Source: Bombyx mori
Taxonomy: Eukaryota; Arthropoda; Insecta; Lepidoptera; Bombycidae
Assembly: GCF_030269925.1 (NCBI RefSeq)
Contig: NC_085111.1
Span: forward strand, 4,084,142-4,148,141
Length of the DNA: 64,000 bases
Reading direction: 5' to 3'
Shown: piece after piece, positions 1 through 10,324 of the stretch
Numbering within the stretch: the stretch's first letter is position 1
How the letters are laid out: every line of letters starts with the position of its first letter
Translations under genes and position numbers: made by a program
The notes under the pieces: model-generated
Databases searched by the model: none
What the model was told of the DNA's origin: nothing
What the model saw: the letters and a program-made list of their open reading frames with translations, nothing else

Positions 1-438
1 TGCACCAACGTTCCGTGCATTGTAGTTTTATGCGGACTCGGGTTTTGAAATGCTTCCAAATTTGATTTTAAATGTTGATGTTTTTTTTTTTTTTACTTTT
101 GGCATTCTGCCCCTATCTCTGGGTGGCATTAAGATAAATTGTATTTATCTTGGCGGTTGATTTAAGTTTATGGAATATGTTGTATCATGTACTTGATAAT
201 AATTCAGCTCTTCATCCGGGAGCACTATTAAATTCCATCACGTTCTGTATTAGAAGTAGTACTAATCAGTTTGAAATTGATTCTGATATCCAAATTTCGT
301 TTTGACCACTCTAAGTTTGTCTTTAATGTTACTAGTAGAAGAGGATATTGTAGTCTGAAATACTGAATCATTTAATCTCATTGATATGTTTTACAATTAT
401 ATAACTGTATTGGTGTTATTAACAGATTTCGAAATTGA

Positions 439-846
439 CCATGTCCTAAAGGATAAGACGTCCGGTGCATTCGTGTTGAGCGATGCATCGGTGTTCGAAT
501 CCCAGGCGGGTACTATTTTTTTAATGAAATAGTTATTATACAAATGTTCACGATTGACTTCCACGGTGAAGGAATAACATCGTGTAATAAAAATGAAACC
601 TACATAATAATAATTTGCGTAATTGCTGATGGTAGGACTTATTGAGAGTCCACGCGGGTAGGTACCACCACCCTGCCTATTTATGAAATGAAGCAGTAAT
701 GCGTTTCGGTTTAAAGGATGGGGCAGCCGTTGTAACTATACTTGAGACCTTAGAACTTATATCTCAGGTGGGTGGCGCATTTACGTTGTAAACGTCTATG
801 GGCTCCAGTAACCACTTAACATCAGGCCCGCTGTGAGCTCGTCCAC
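439..846 (+). mobile_element. Bm1 SINE, nearly full length
   Basis: tRNA-derived SINE that has no coding capacity and depends on LINE reverse transcriptase. The tRNA-like head carries an A-box-like stretch near 447-457 and a B-box-like GGTGTTCGAATCC near 490-502. It is followed by the standard Bm1 body: the 'aataacatcgtgtaataaaa' block, the 'gtaggtaccaccaccctgcc' block and the 'gggctccagtaaccactta' block. The terminal 'cccatctaagcaataaaa' and A-tail are missing, so the 3' end is eroded. Several substitutions show it is old. It matches the copy at 61462-61895 almost end to end. Confidence 0.9.
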
Positions 847-1323
847 AAGACGGGGTCAAGGACGAAAAATATGTTATTTGTTGACAATTGAATATAGTTT
901 TAACTAGCGTCCATTTTTTTCTAAAGTATTCGAAATATCGACTGTAATATAATGCCAATAAAAAAGCTATGTAATATATTATACGCGGAATTTTATATAT
1001 TAAATTGAATAATGTGTGTTTATTATAATTAAACCAATCAAATTATTTACTAGTAACTAATTATTTGTAATATGCTAAATGTTTTGAAGTTTTGAAGAAT
1101 TATAATAAACGGGAGCCCGTTAGTTAACACTGCTTCGTGAATATTCAACAGGCGATACAGAAATCTGAAACTTCAGTCAGCAACTAACTTGTGCCTGTTA
1201 TTTTGATCGACTTCCACTAAAGTGCTACCTGTGTACAGGTTTTAATTATGTTTTTTTCGTATCATACTTGAAGCTGTTACCACTATTACTACCAATTGTT
1301 TTCTTTCGGGAACCTTTGGAATA
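847..1323. other. AT-rich unique spacer
   Basis: No reading frame, repeat family or structured RNA is recognisable here. Composition is strongly AT-rich. Confidence 0.5.
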
Positions 1324-1340
1324 TCTTCTTCTTCTTCTTC
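1324..1340 (+). repeat. (TTC)n microsatellite, LINE tail
   Basis: Short TTC run. On the minus strand it is a GAA repeat immediately downstream of the LINE stop codon, so it probably represents the simple-sequence 3' tail of that element. Confidence 0.6.
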
Positions 1341-1352
1341 CTCGCTTCCTCA

Positions 1353-1495
1353 TTACTGAGGGTCGTGACCACCTTGGTCCAGTTTTTGCACTAGATTCCT
1401 CCAATGTTGCCTGCATTCGGCCTGCTTAATAGCGCCCGGGACGCTGGTGTTTGTGGCCTCCTTGACACGCCTGTAATATTTGTGGTATAGAGCTG
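1353..1495 (-). pseudogene. LINE C-terminal ORF fragment
   Basis: Reading the minus strand gives an open frame ending in ...KQAECRQHWRNLVQKLDQG then GHDPQ and a stop (TAA at 1353-1355), followed by a GAA-repeat tail. A basic, Trp-containing C-terminus ending close to a microsatellite tail is typical of some non-LTR retrotransposons found in moth genomes. The frame is lost upstream at about 1495, so this is a 5'-truncated remnant. The clade is not assigned. It could also be a random open stretch, but the stop-plus-tail arrangement argues for a LINE 3' end. Confidence 0.5.
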
Positions 1496-2549
1496 AAAGG
1501 CATAAATTTAATGCGACACTCGAAGATGTTTGGTATTATTGAGTAGGTACTGGTAAACAATAATCGATATCGGAAGCCACTCCGAAACGTACTGATGCGT
1601 GATAGGGCCACTCGATTTTGTAGTCAAATTGCAGCTGAATTTGCGGTATGTCGAGATGTTTGTTTGATGTTTAGGCATGTTACGAGTAGCGTGAAATGTT
1701 CGAGCTTCGAATGTTAAATAAATAATCGATTTTTGGCTAAAATTTTATTTGATAGGGTGTTTTGCTCGTAAGCATAGGGTTATTTAGTGTTAGATAACTG
1801 AAGTATAAACATATTACTCTTAATGCTCTCACCGATCTGCGATATTAAAGTGTCGATTGTAGGTGTTACGGCTGCATTAATCTTAGATCTGAAACTGATG
1901 GCTGCTTCGTGGCAGAAAAGAATAGAAGATGATAGCATAGACAGGCACATCAGATGTTGGTAGTATATTGAGTAAGTAAGTCTTAGCTGGCTAAAGGATA
2001 TGTCGTCTCGGGGTGAGTGGCTGTATTTACGGGGTGGAGAGCTACAAGGCTATCTGTGAGCGATTTTAATTCAGTCTTTGGTGAGGTTTGAGTACACGTG
2101 GGGTACAGGTGTGACAATGAAATACTTTTGAGCTAGACTTTTAAAAATGTATAGAAAAAACTCTTCTATTTCAGAAGACTAGTTTAGAAAAAAAGTCTAC
2201 AAAGTTCAGCGGAAACCACGATTAATTATCCGACGTTATGTTCATTGCTTAACGCAGTACCAAACAAAATTGACTGAACTGAACGTGCCAGTTAATTACT
2301 AGTATTATAATTGCTACATAGTATGTAGTTCGGTATTTAATTAACACGAATTGAAATTGAGTTTGGTTATTTTGTTGTGATTGTGTTTTTAGCTCTACAG
2401 TTTTCTATTTTTTATATAGATGGGTAGATCAGGCTGCCAACCACCAACCGCCATTTTACTGTCGCTAAGGACGCGTTCGTGCGTCATGCGTTTCGGCTTA
2501 AGGTAAAGAACAGGTATTACTACTTTTACTGTTGTTTTATTTTTGTCCA
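1496..2549. other. Unique AT-rich DNA
   Basis: No gene or known repeat could be supported. A short segment around 2415-2500 is somewhat GC-richer, but no frame or motif is convincing. Confidence 0.45.
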
Positions 2550-2551
2550 CA

Positions 2552-2648
2552 GGGGGCCCGTGAGGTATGTGGAACTTGACTATCTGCAGATGTTGGGAGC
2601 AGACAGCGGACCTAAGGATGAGGGCTCGGCCTAAAGATAAGATTTTTT
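2552..2648 (-). mobile_element. R1-type LINE 3' UTR fragment (family B)
   Basis: The reverse complement aligns by eye with the 3' UTR of the LINE at 11346-11723: the 'gctctcaacacctgcaaatc' block is recognisable here as 'gctcccaacatctgcagat'. It is a short decayed fragment with no tail or target duplication. Confidence 0.55.
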
Positions 2649-2813
2649 TAAAGGCTTACATGGTTGAATGACCTCACGATTTACCCGGTGATAAATGGTT
2701 ACTAGTGCCCAAGGACATCAACAACTTAAATGACGCCATACAAGCCTAGATACATGAGTCAAGTCTTAGATTTATGGTATATTGGATGTCATACCATTCA
2801 AACACTATGCTAA

Positions 2814-2996
2814 GAGTTTCTCGTCGGATCTTCTCAGTGGGTCGCGTTTCCGATCCGGTGGTAGATTCTGCGAAGCACTGCTCTTGTTACGGTCAGTGCT
2901 AGCAACACTCCGGTTTGAGCCCCGTGAGCTCACCTACGTGTTAGGGCGAAGCTGAAATAGCCTCTCAAGGCTATCAGCATAGGTAGGAAAAAAAAG
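2814..2996 (+). mobile_element. Jockey-type LINE 3' end with TSD
   Basis: 5'-truncated non-LTR retrotransposon tail. It begins inside the 'tctcagtgggtcgcgtttcc' 3' UTR block shared with 30210-30270 and 62100-62140. It continues through 'gagccccgtgagctcaccta' and ends in 'taggtagg' plus a short A-tail. It is flanked by a perfect 10-bp target-site duplication ACTATGCTAA (2804-2813 and 2997-3006). No coding sequence is retained. Confidence 0.85.
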
Positions 2997-3020
2997 ACTA
3001 TGCTAATAAAAATACAAAGA

Positions 3021-3179
3021 GAGAAACTCAGTAGGTTGTGTCATTAGACTACTTCGCACGTCGAACTCTTCCTCGTAATCGACGAATTCGACCAGAACGA
3101 TGACGCCAACTTGCTTTCTCATCCTCATCGGTTAAGACTAAAAAGGATTTTGAGTGCGGTTCTGAGATAGCTTGATTGA
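3021..3179 (-). repeat. Left arm of inverted LINE-fragment repeat
   Basis: About 158 bp nearly identical to the reverse complement of 3986-4143. The sequence is itself a diverged piece of the jockey-type LINE 3' region in minus orientation; compare 60085-60180. The two arms agree with each other far better than either agrees with other family members here, so they arose by one inverted duplication or gene conversion. Confidence 0.8.
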
Positions 3180-3676
3180 CACATACTGGATGTTAATAGT
3201 GATGCATTATTATAATCAATCCTACAGATAAGTCACATAATAATAATAATAAAAACTTCACTATCTTCGTGGTTTCCTGTCGAGCAGAAGATTTTCGAGA
3301 ACATTTAATTTTAATTACAATAATTTGTCATATCGCATGTCTACCATATCACGTATAAAGTATCAAATTTGATAATATACTCAATCAAATAATGATTAGT
3401 AATCATCGAAATTCCATTCAATTGGAACCGAAACTTTGGAATTTTTGATTCGACTAATTACGAATAATTACCAGGTGAACGACCCCGTGCCCCACTAATC
3501 CCTAATTAGCTGAGTAGAAAATAGTGTGAGGTTTATTAGTTAAAATGCTGATTTAATTGTTAAGGCGTTCACAGAAATACGACTTTTGTTGCGATGATTA
3601 GTGTTTTTTGTAGTGGAAAATGTAACAAATTCGTTTTGCCAATATGTTCCAAAATCGTCTGTAAATTTATACCTAA
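3180..3676. other. Spacer inside inverted repeat
   Basis: AT-rich DNA between the left arm and the Helitron. No frame or motif is recognised. Confidence 0.45.
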
Positions 3677-3967
3677 CCAGCTGACCCGGCAGACTTCGTA
3701 GTGCCTCAATCGATAAATAAAAGACCTAAGCTTTTGTATAAAATAAACTTAAAACAAACAAAAGGAATCCGTCCCACGGGGGACATATCAAAGGAAAAAC
3801 AAAATTGTTATTTTTATTTAATTCCGAGCATTTTCAATTTTATCTACCTTTTAAATCTTCTCTGGATTTTCACAAATAATTCAAAACCAAAATTAGAAAA
3901 ATCGGTCCAGCCCCTCTCGAGTTTTAGCGAGACTAACGAACAGCAATTCATTTTTATATTAAATAGA
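3677..3967 (-). mobile_element. Non-autonomous Helitron (family H1)
   Basis: In the minus direction the element starts TCTATTTAATATAAAAATG, continues 'gctgttcgttagtctcgct' and ends '..gccgggtcagctgg', where the usual CTAG is mutated to CTGG. It is flanked by A on the 5' side and T on the 3' side, the expected Helitron target. No Rep/helicase is encoded. The apparent ORF on the plus strand is a by-product of the repeat and recurs in the other copies. Confidence 0.8.
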
Positions 3968-3985
3968 TTAGCGGAAGTAGTGTGG

Positions 3986-4143
3986 CAATCAAACTATTTC
4001 AGAACCGCACTCAAAATCCTTTTTAGTCTTAACCGATGAGGATGAGAAAGCAAGTTGGCGTCATCGTTCTGGTCGAATTCGGCGATTACGAGGAAGAGTT
4101 CGACGTGCGAAGTAGTCTAATGACACAACCTACTTAGTTTCTC
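3986..4143 (+). repeat. Right arm of inverted LINE-fragment repeat
   Basis: Near-perfect reverse complement of 3021-3179, with only a few mismatches. It places the LINE fragment in plus orientation. Together the arms could fold into a stem of about 158 bp around a loop of about 800 bp that contains the Helitron. Confidence 0.8.
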
Positions 4144-4176
4144 ACTGAATCATTTCAGTGCGTCGTGATTTCGATC

Positions 4177-4361
4177 TTTTTTTTTATTGCTTAGATGCGT
4201 GGACGAGCTCAAAGCCCACCTAGTGTTAAGTGGTTACTGGAGCCCATAGACATCTACAACGTAAATGCGCCACCCACCTTGAGATATAAGTTCTAAGGTC
4301 TCAGTATAGTTACAACGGCTACCCCACCCTTCAAACCGAAATGCATTACTGCTTCACGGCA
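4177..4361 (-). mobile_element. Bm1 SINE, 5'-truncated
   Basis: The T-run followed by 'attgcttagatg' is the complement of the Bm1 3' end and A-tail. The body is recognisable up to 'actgcttcacggca', where it stops abruptly at a LINE fragment. Confidence 0.85.
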
Positions 4362-4364
4362 CAT

Positions 4365-4424
4365 TGCTGCTCTTGCTAGGGCTGCTGTTGGCAACCCCAG
4401 GTTGAACCCCCTGAGTTCATCTAC
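4365..4424 (+). mobile_element. Jockey-type LINE 3' UTR scrap
   Basis: Matches the segment between 'gctcttgc' and 'gagctcacctac' of the jockey-type LINE 3' UTR; compare 2880-2940. No tail or duplication is visible. Confidence 0.5.
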
Positions 4425-4942
4425 CAGTCCAGGCTTCAAAGCTGTAATCTGGCCTGACTTCTGTGAAAAATTCTAGCCTATAATCGGTATACCTGAATTC
4501 TGTTAAAAAAAAATCCAAGTAAAATATTTGTGTGCATATTTCCTTCATGCCGACTAACATCGTACCGTAAAAACTTTCAAGCCACCACGACGACAAAATT
4601 TTCCTAGAAAAACTGTAAAGCTGGCCCGTTTGTATGGACACGTAGTTTAATTTCGGCGTACACAAAGACCCTCATTGGACGGAGGCGCGAAGAGATTTGC
4701 TTGGCAAATTGGAAGCCTGAATGGGGTGTCGTAATCGGCTTATGACGGCTCCGCAGACGAAAGCTACGACAGGATTTCGGATGAGAACGTGTGTGTTACG
4801 GACAATCGATAAAATTTAACTTGGCAGGCTAATTCGTGGCTTCTATAAGATGCGTTCAAAGTAGAGGTGTCGGTCAAAATATCAAGGAATTAAACGAAAG
4901 GCATAGAAATCCAAACGGCTTTTAACTGTATAAAAATGAGCG

Positions 4943-5227
4943 TTTTTTTTTTTTGTCAGGAGGAAATCGCCGGACTTCCGCCCTTCTCTGGGGATGGCGG
5001 GTGGGGTATGTCAGAGTTGAACTGACTAAAACCTCCTGTCGCTCAACAACCAATGTCCAAACCTCACATGAGACAGAACTCACGAAAAGGCAAAGGGGGG
5101 AAAATGAAGCGTTTAGTGTGGAGCACATCTCTCCCATTAACCTTCCCCTCGGGACGACGGACTGGCGGTCGTCGGCGCCACGACCACCAGCCCTCTCGGT
5201 CGGCAGACTGTCCGAAGCCCGCCTAGA
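4943..5227 (-). mobile_element. R1-type LINE 3' end (family A) with 13-bp TSD
   Basis: Complement of the 3' UTR seen at 58110-58412. It is entered through a T-run (the complement of the A-tail) and 'gtcaggaggaaatcgccgga', and stops at the 'cgcctaga' block. A perfect 13-bp duplication ATAAAAATGAGCG flanks it (4930-4942 and 5228-5240), so this is a clean 5'-truncated retroposition event of about 285 bp. The overlapping ORFs are only shadows of the UTR. Confidence 0.9.
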
Positions 5228-5240
5228 ATAAAAATGAGCG

Positions 5241-5500
5241 TAAAGCGTTGTATAAACATTGTTCTTAGGACTTTTTGGCGGGAACGCGAGGAGTGAAGTT
5301 GTGTGATTTGTTTTATTTTGTCTAATTAGTGTTTCTGCAGGTTTAAATGTCTAATAACGGTGGTTTATTAACTGTTTAGTATCTGTGAAAGTGCACAAAT
5401 GTGAGAAAATGAAAAAAAAGCCACTGAACGTAACTTCTCGGATCTTCCAGTCAACTGAAAAAGTCTCAGGAAATGACCACCATTTTACTGAGATTATACT
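5241..5500. other. Unique spacer
   Basis: No gene or known repeat is recognised. The region is AT-rich. Confidence 0.4.
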
Positions 5501-5504
5501 TCAT

Positions 5505-5590
5505 CCCATATCATCTCATCTCATCTCATTTCATTTCATTTCACTTCATGCCATGTTTCATAATAATCAACTTCATTTCATTTCATAATA
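5505..5590 (+). repeat. Degenerate TCATY/TTCAT microsatellite
   Basis: Pentamer-like repeats of TCATC, TCATT and TTCAT interrupted by a few substitutions. Confidence 0.8.
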
Positions 5591-6599
5591 TCATTTACAT
5601 ATAAAAACGGTACCTATCATTAAAATTAAAATAAGACTTGACCCAAAGGTCCTAGTTACCAGGTCATAAAATCCCTTAAAAAAACATTGTTCTTATACCA
5701 AAGCGGCTATAACTTTGTTTTTATATTTGAAGTATATTCGAGTATAGGTATATTCAAAGCGACGATCGGCTTGTGATCGCTATTAAATCGGGATTACTAT
5801 ATACAAAAGGCTACACTTAAAAGTTTTAGTCGTCATAAAAAGTAGCTTTCGAACTTTGAAAACGATGTTGTAACCAAATTTAAAAAAAGCTTGCTTCCGA
5901 TGGGTTTTTATCACGATTATGAATTTTTCAAGTTCTGATATACCAGCAATGTCATTACACAAGAATTTACCTAACTTCTAATTAGTTCATTTTTGAGTAT
6001 TAACACTAGATTTCGATAACGCTCCCGTCATTACGGTATGACGGACGAACATTCACTCAGGTTACTCAGAATAGTTTACAAGCGCCTTGTTTTGAAGAAA
6101 AGTTCCGAAAACAGTAGAGCAATTTCGTCGGATATAAACCTATTAATAACATAAGCTCGTTATTAAACTGTCCATTTTCAGAATTTATTCCAACAACATT
6201 AACGAAAATTAGTCTAGTGTAACCAAAATTAATGTCGTGCGGTTTTGTTGACAACCACATTGAAAATCCGAGTTGAATTCGCAACATATTTATTCGCGAG
6301 ATTAAATAGATTTATCCTGAAAGCCAAATATATATTACAGACGATAGAGTACCTACCTACATCCAATTTGGCCGTGGGTAATCCGCTTACGGACGTGTCA
6401 CCAGCCTACGACCGACGCAGATTAATTATGTAAATTGACGCTGTGTTTTTGCTTGTTTAGAACGCAGATATAGTTTAAGGTAGGTTACGGTTTGATTGCA
6501 TTCTTTGATAATGAGGAGTGAAAGGCTTATTTGGTATATGCGACCTTTCGCTTATTACGCACATTTATCTTTGTAATTAAATATAGGTGCTATTTGGTA
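5591..6599. other. Unique AT-rich DNA
   Basis: Nothing is recognised apart from short chance frames on both strands. Confidence 0.4.
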
Positions 6600-6890
6600 C
6601 TAGCTGACCCGGCAGACTTCGTAGTACCGCTATCGATAAACAAAAGACTTAAACTTTTGTATATAAATTAACTTAAAACAAACAAAAGGAATCCGTCCGA
6701 CGGGGGACACATAAAAGGAAAAACAAAATTGTTATTTTTATTTAATTCCGAATATTTTCATATTTATCTAGCTTTTAAATCTTTTCTGTACTTCCACAAA
6801 TAATTCAAGACCAAAATTAGCCAAATCGTTGCAGCCGCTCTCGAGTTTTAGCGAGACTAACGAACAGCAATTAATTTTTATATATATTTG
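6600..6890 (-). mobile_element. Non-autonomous Helitron (family H1)
   Basis: The minus-strand 3' end is intact (CTAG at 6600-6603, followed by T). The body matches the other H1 copies: 'acggattccttttgtttgtt' and 'ctcgctaaaactcgaga'. The 5' TC terminus is blurred where it meets another repeat. Confidence 0.8.
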
Positions 6891-6929
6891 CGTATTAGCA
6901 TTAACAGTTCGATATTTTTAATAGAACTT

Positions 6930-7463
6930 TAATTAAGTTTACTCCATTCAAATAACTGAAGATGTTTTTTTGTTATAATATTTTTTCCAAATTTTAAGCT
7001 TTAAATGGGTCTTCTGTAATGTTGCAGAATGTCGCTTAAACCACCCATATATAAGTTTGTACACTATTATGATTGTATTTAATACTTCTATAATCACAAA
7101 TTTGGCCAAGGCTACACTATAAAAAAATATTAATAAAGACAAACAATATTTAATCTATCCTTAATTTGACAACAGACGTCAAGAACAAAAGTTTGACAAT
7201 AAATAGTATGCATGCGTGTGTGCGTCAAATACATGGTATGTAGTGTGTCTCAAATATATTAAGTGTATAATCTATGGTAGTGTGTGTGATGTTTTCTGTA
7301 TTGATTTAATGTATCTTTTAATATGCATTATTTTCAAAAAATATTAGCATTGTGCACTTCTTCTCTATATTCTCTTTAAGTGTGGAAAATTTCATACTCC
7401 TCCGTCCGCGCAATTTTCGTAAAAAGGGATACAAAGCTTTTGCTTCACGTATTAATATATAGA
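6930..7463 (-). mobile_element. Second Helitron-like repeat (family H3)
   Basis: On the minus strand the segment opens TCTATATATTAATACGTGAA, preceded by A, which is a typical Helitron 5' end. The block 'attgcgcggacggaggagta' follows. This sequence is recalled as a common moth repeat. The 3' boundary near 6930 is uncertain and no CTAG end was found, so the copy may be truncated against the H1 element. Confidence 0.55.
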
Positions 7464-7530
7464 TTACTCATGTATAAATGGTATGTGTGTTTAGATAAGT
7501 TCTAGCTTTTACTTTAGTGCATTTGGTATT

Positions 7531-7816
7531 AATACACAAATCAATACTTTACTTATTTTTACTGGTGGGAGGACCTCTTGAGAATCCGCACGGGTAGATA
7601 CCACCCTGCCTATTTCTACCGTGAAGCAGTAATGCGTTTCGGTTTGAAGGGTGGGGCAGCCGTTGTAACTAACTATACTGAGACCTTAGAACTTATATCT
7701 CAAGGTGGGTGGCGCATTTACGTTGTAGATGTCTATGGGCTCCAGTAACCACTTAGCACTAGGTGGGCTGTGAGCTCGTCCAACCATCTAAGCAATAAAA
7801 TAAAAATAAAAAATAA
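7531..7816 (+). mobile_element. Bm1 SINE, tandem unit 1
   Basis: A Bm1 lacking its tRNA head occupies about 7558-7805, from 'actggtgggaggacctcttg' to 'catctaagcaataaaa'. It lies inside a 286-bp unit starting 'aatacacaaatcaatacttt' that is repeated directly at 7817. The shared flanks show the pair arose by tandem duplication, not by two insertions. Confidence 0.9.
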
Positions 7817-8092
7817 AATACACAAATTAATACTTTACTTATTTTTACTGGTGGGAGGACCTCTTGAGAATCCGCACGGGTAGATACCACCCTGCCTATT
7901 TCTACCGTGAAGCAGTAATGCGTTTCGGTTTGAAGGGTGGGGCAGCCGTTGTAACTAACTATACTGAGACCTTAGAACTTATATCTCAAGGTGGGTGGCG
8001 CATTTACGTTGTAGATGTCTATGGGCTCCAGTAACCACTTAACACCAGGTGGGCTGTGAGCTCGTCCACACATCTAAGTAATAAAAAAAATG
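7817..8092 (+). mobile_element. Bm1 SINE, tandem unit 2
   Basis: Second copy of the 286-bp unit with only a handful of substitutions relative to the first, such as AGCACTAGG versus AACACCAGG. Both copies share a truncated Bm1 and an unusual AACTAACTATACT insertion in the body. Confidence 0.9.
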
Positions 8093-8209
8093 CCGAATGC
8101 TCTTTCCCTTTGTCTCGCACAAAAATACCGTTGACCAATATTCACTGAAAAAATACTAAGCCAATCAATAATATTCCCCCTCTATTCAATTAGCTCAGCA
8201 AATGCACCT

Positions 8210-8398
8210 TTAATACTCAGCCTCGGGGAAAAAATCCAATCGTTTTACCTTAAGCGATTTAGGGGATATACCACTAAATGAAATCTGGTCTAGTTGAGGG
8301 GAACTCGCCTCACTGGGAGGGTAATGATGGTTTAATAGGCCGAGTTTCCACGGAATACATAATTTTACTTGTGCTTTACAAAGCTCTTTTGCCTTCAT
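8210..8398 (-). other. Unassigned 62-codon ORF
   Basis: A minus-strand ATG-initiated frame (context AAAGATGA) in a unique, moderately GC-rich block between two repeat clusters. It begins MKAKELCKAQ and ends FFPEAEY. No motif, signal peptide or homologue is recognised and no splice site is obvious. It could be a chance ORF. Confidence 0.15.
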
Positions 8399-8819
8399 CT
8401 TTAGAGCATGCCTTCTTTTGGGGTTTTATTACTGTGTAAATAATATCTTCTTTTCTGTTTCTCTTTGGAACCATGTCTTCTGTTGTGCTTGATGAAGACT
8501 ATGATTTAGAATTTGAAAATACTTTTTGGTTGAATTTGAAAATTTGAAATTGGAAATATTTGAATTTGAAAATACTTTTAGAATTGGACATCGTGTTCTT
8601 TTGATTTTTTTGCAACTATAGTAGTCGTTTGTATAAACTTAAGCTATAGTAATTATTAGGTACATATTCATAGTTTATAAACAATGACATTGGTTAGTTG
8701 GTAATTTTTTAGATTACCCCTAGCCATAGATTGCTATATAACCTGCTGTAAATGTTGTATCAAGATTTTTTTGTGTACGGTTTTTCGTCAATATATTATA
8801 CCTTTAAACGAGAAATTCT

Positions 8820-9081
8820 TCTATATATGTATATAATCTGAATCTCGAAAACGGCTCCAACGATTTTCATAAAATTTAGTATACAGGGGATTTCGGGGGC
8901 GATAAATCGATCTAGCTACGATTTATTTTTAGAAAATGTTGTTTTATTCGTGTTTTCAATAATCAACTTTATCGATAATTCCCGACATCTATTGGCGAAT
9001 AATAATACTATTTTTATTGCTTTAAAGACACAACAAGATGGCGTTATAAAAAAAAACGAGCAAAGCTCAGTCATCATCTAG
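8820..9081 (+). mobile_element. Non-autonomous Helitron (family H2)
   Basis: Begins TCTATATATGTATATAATC, then 'gaatctcgaaaacggctcc'. It ends with the small hairpin GAGCAAAGCTC, a nine-base spacer and CTAG (9078-9081) followed by T. Hairpin plus CTAG is the canonical Helitron 3' signature. About 262 bp, with no coding capacity. Confidence 0.7.
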
Positions 9082-9401
9082 TAAACGATTACATGAGGAT
9101 TTTATACGAAAAATCTGATGCGTCTTGGGCTGTTTATCAAGAGAAACGCGTCGGCGTTCGCAGCACGTGATGTCACGTCCACTTTCAACTTTTATTGCTG
9201 TCATATCCCATTGCTTGCCTAATTTATATCTTAACCCTTGATAATAAGGCGCGTTAATAAGTAAATATCACTGTATGAGGGGGTGTATAGCAAGACCACA
9301 TGGGGAAGTACCACAGTATGGGCTTCGGAAACCATGCTTTCACCAAACGGTGAAAAATATGATTCAGTGTCTCTCAGTTTTCCAAACTCAAACACTTAAC
9401 T

Positions 9402-9660
9402 TTTTTTATTTTTTTACTGCCTAGATGGGTGGATGAGCTCACAGCCCACCTGGCTTTAAGTGGTTATTGGAGCCCATAGACAACGTAAATGCGTCACACA
9501 CCTTGACACAGTTCTAAAGTCTCAGTATAGTTACAACGGCTGCCCCACTCTTCAAACCGAAACGCATTACTGCTTCACGGCAGAAACAGTCAGGGTGGTG
9601 GTACCTACCCGTGCGGACTCACAAGAGGTCCTACCACCAGAGATAGCGCAAATTTTACTG
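9402..9660 (-). mobile_element. Bm1 SINE, decayed
   Basis: Complement of the Bm1 3' half, entered through a T-rich tail and 'ctgcctagatgggtggatga'. It runs to 'cctaccaccagagatagcgc'. It has a deletion at 'catagacaacgtaaatg' and several substitutions. Confidence 0.85.
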
Positions 9661-9828
9661 CTTTGAGATAGAAATAGTTAGAGTTTCAATTTACATATAT
9701 CACTAGTAGGTAATTGGCAAATTTTTATTTATTTTACACAACAATATAGTTTAATTGTTTAGAGTAAACTAAAATATTGGTAATTGTGAATTTGAAAAAA
9801 GACATGACAATAAAATTATTATAATTTA

Positions 9829-10095
9829 ATGACATTAAAACTTAGTGAATTTGGATTAGTTCAAACTAGAAAGCCCTTAGGGTGTGTTCTCTCGTTAGAC
9901 ATGGGTCATGTCGGAGTGACGGGTCTTCGAAACATCTTGGGGGCTGCCCGTAAGACATTTGCGAATCTATCAGAAGTGACAACGTATAATACAAAATTTT
10001 ACCAGAAAAAAATCCAAAGACTTGAACAAAATGATATTTTTTTTAATGTTAGCCGAAGTCAATTAAAATACATTATTTCTGAATTAAGTAGGTAG
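9829..10095 (+). other. Unassigned 88-codon ORF
   Basis: An ATG-initiated frame whose middle part (about 9870-9970) is GC-richer than its surroundings. It contains 'GHVGVTGLRN' and a lysine-rich C-terminal half. No domain is recognised. It abuts the repeat at 10105-10290 and may be part of an unrecognised mobile element. Confidence 0.2.
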
Positions 10096-10104
10096 TAAGT
10101 AATT

Positions 10105-10290
10105 ACTCGGACTTACTGTAAGATGTTGATTTAATTGAAAAAATACCACACAGAAGAATCAGCTCCAAAAAAAATGAATCATCTAAATCGACTCCCCTAA
10201 AAAAAGTTCTGATAAAAATAAAATACATATAGAAATACAGTCGAATTACCTCTACCTCTTTCTTTTTTGAAGTCGGTTTAGGTTTTAATG
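10105..10290 (-). mobile_element. Interspersed 'AACCGACTTCAAAAAA' repeat
   Basis: On the minus strand it opens AAACCGACTTCAAAAAAGAA, followed by a diverged 'aattcgactgtatttctata' block. This resembles a short interspersed repeat recalled from many arthropod genomes. Its superfamily is left open. Confidence 0.5.
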
Positions 10291-10324
10291 TCGTATTTTT
10301 TTTTAAATTTAAGCAGGTCTTCAT

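Noticed and set aside
439..510. tRNA gene candidates at Bm1 heads (also 61462-61540)
   Set aside because: Heads have A and B boxes but no cloverleaf with a proper acceptor stem, and they continue into the Bm1 body.
3701..4039. 112-codon plus-strand ORF starting MPQSINKRPKLLYKINLKQT
   Set aside because: The same frame recurs at 28380 and 30666 because it is antisense Helitron H1 sequence; the reading is broken differently in each copy.
5505..5590. CRISPR-like short repeats
   Set aside because: A simple TCATY microsatellite with no spacers; the genome is that of an insect.
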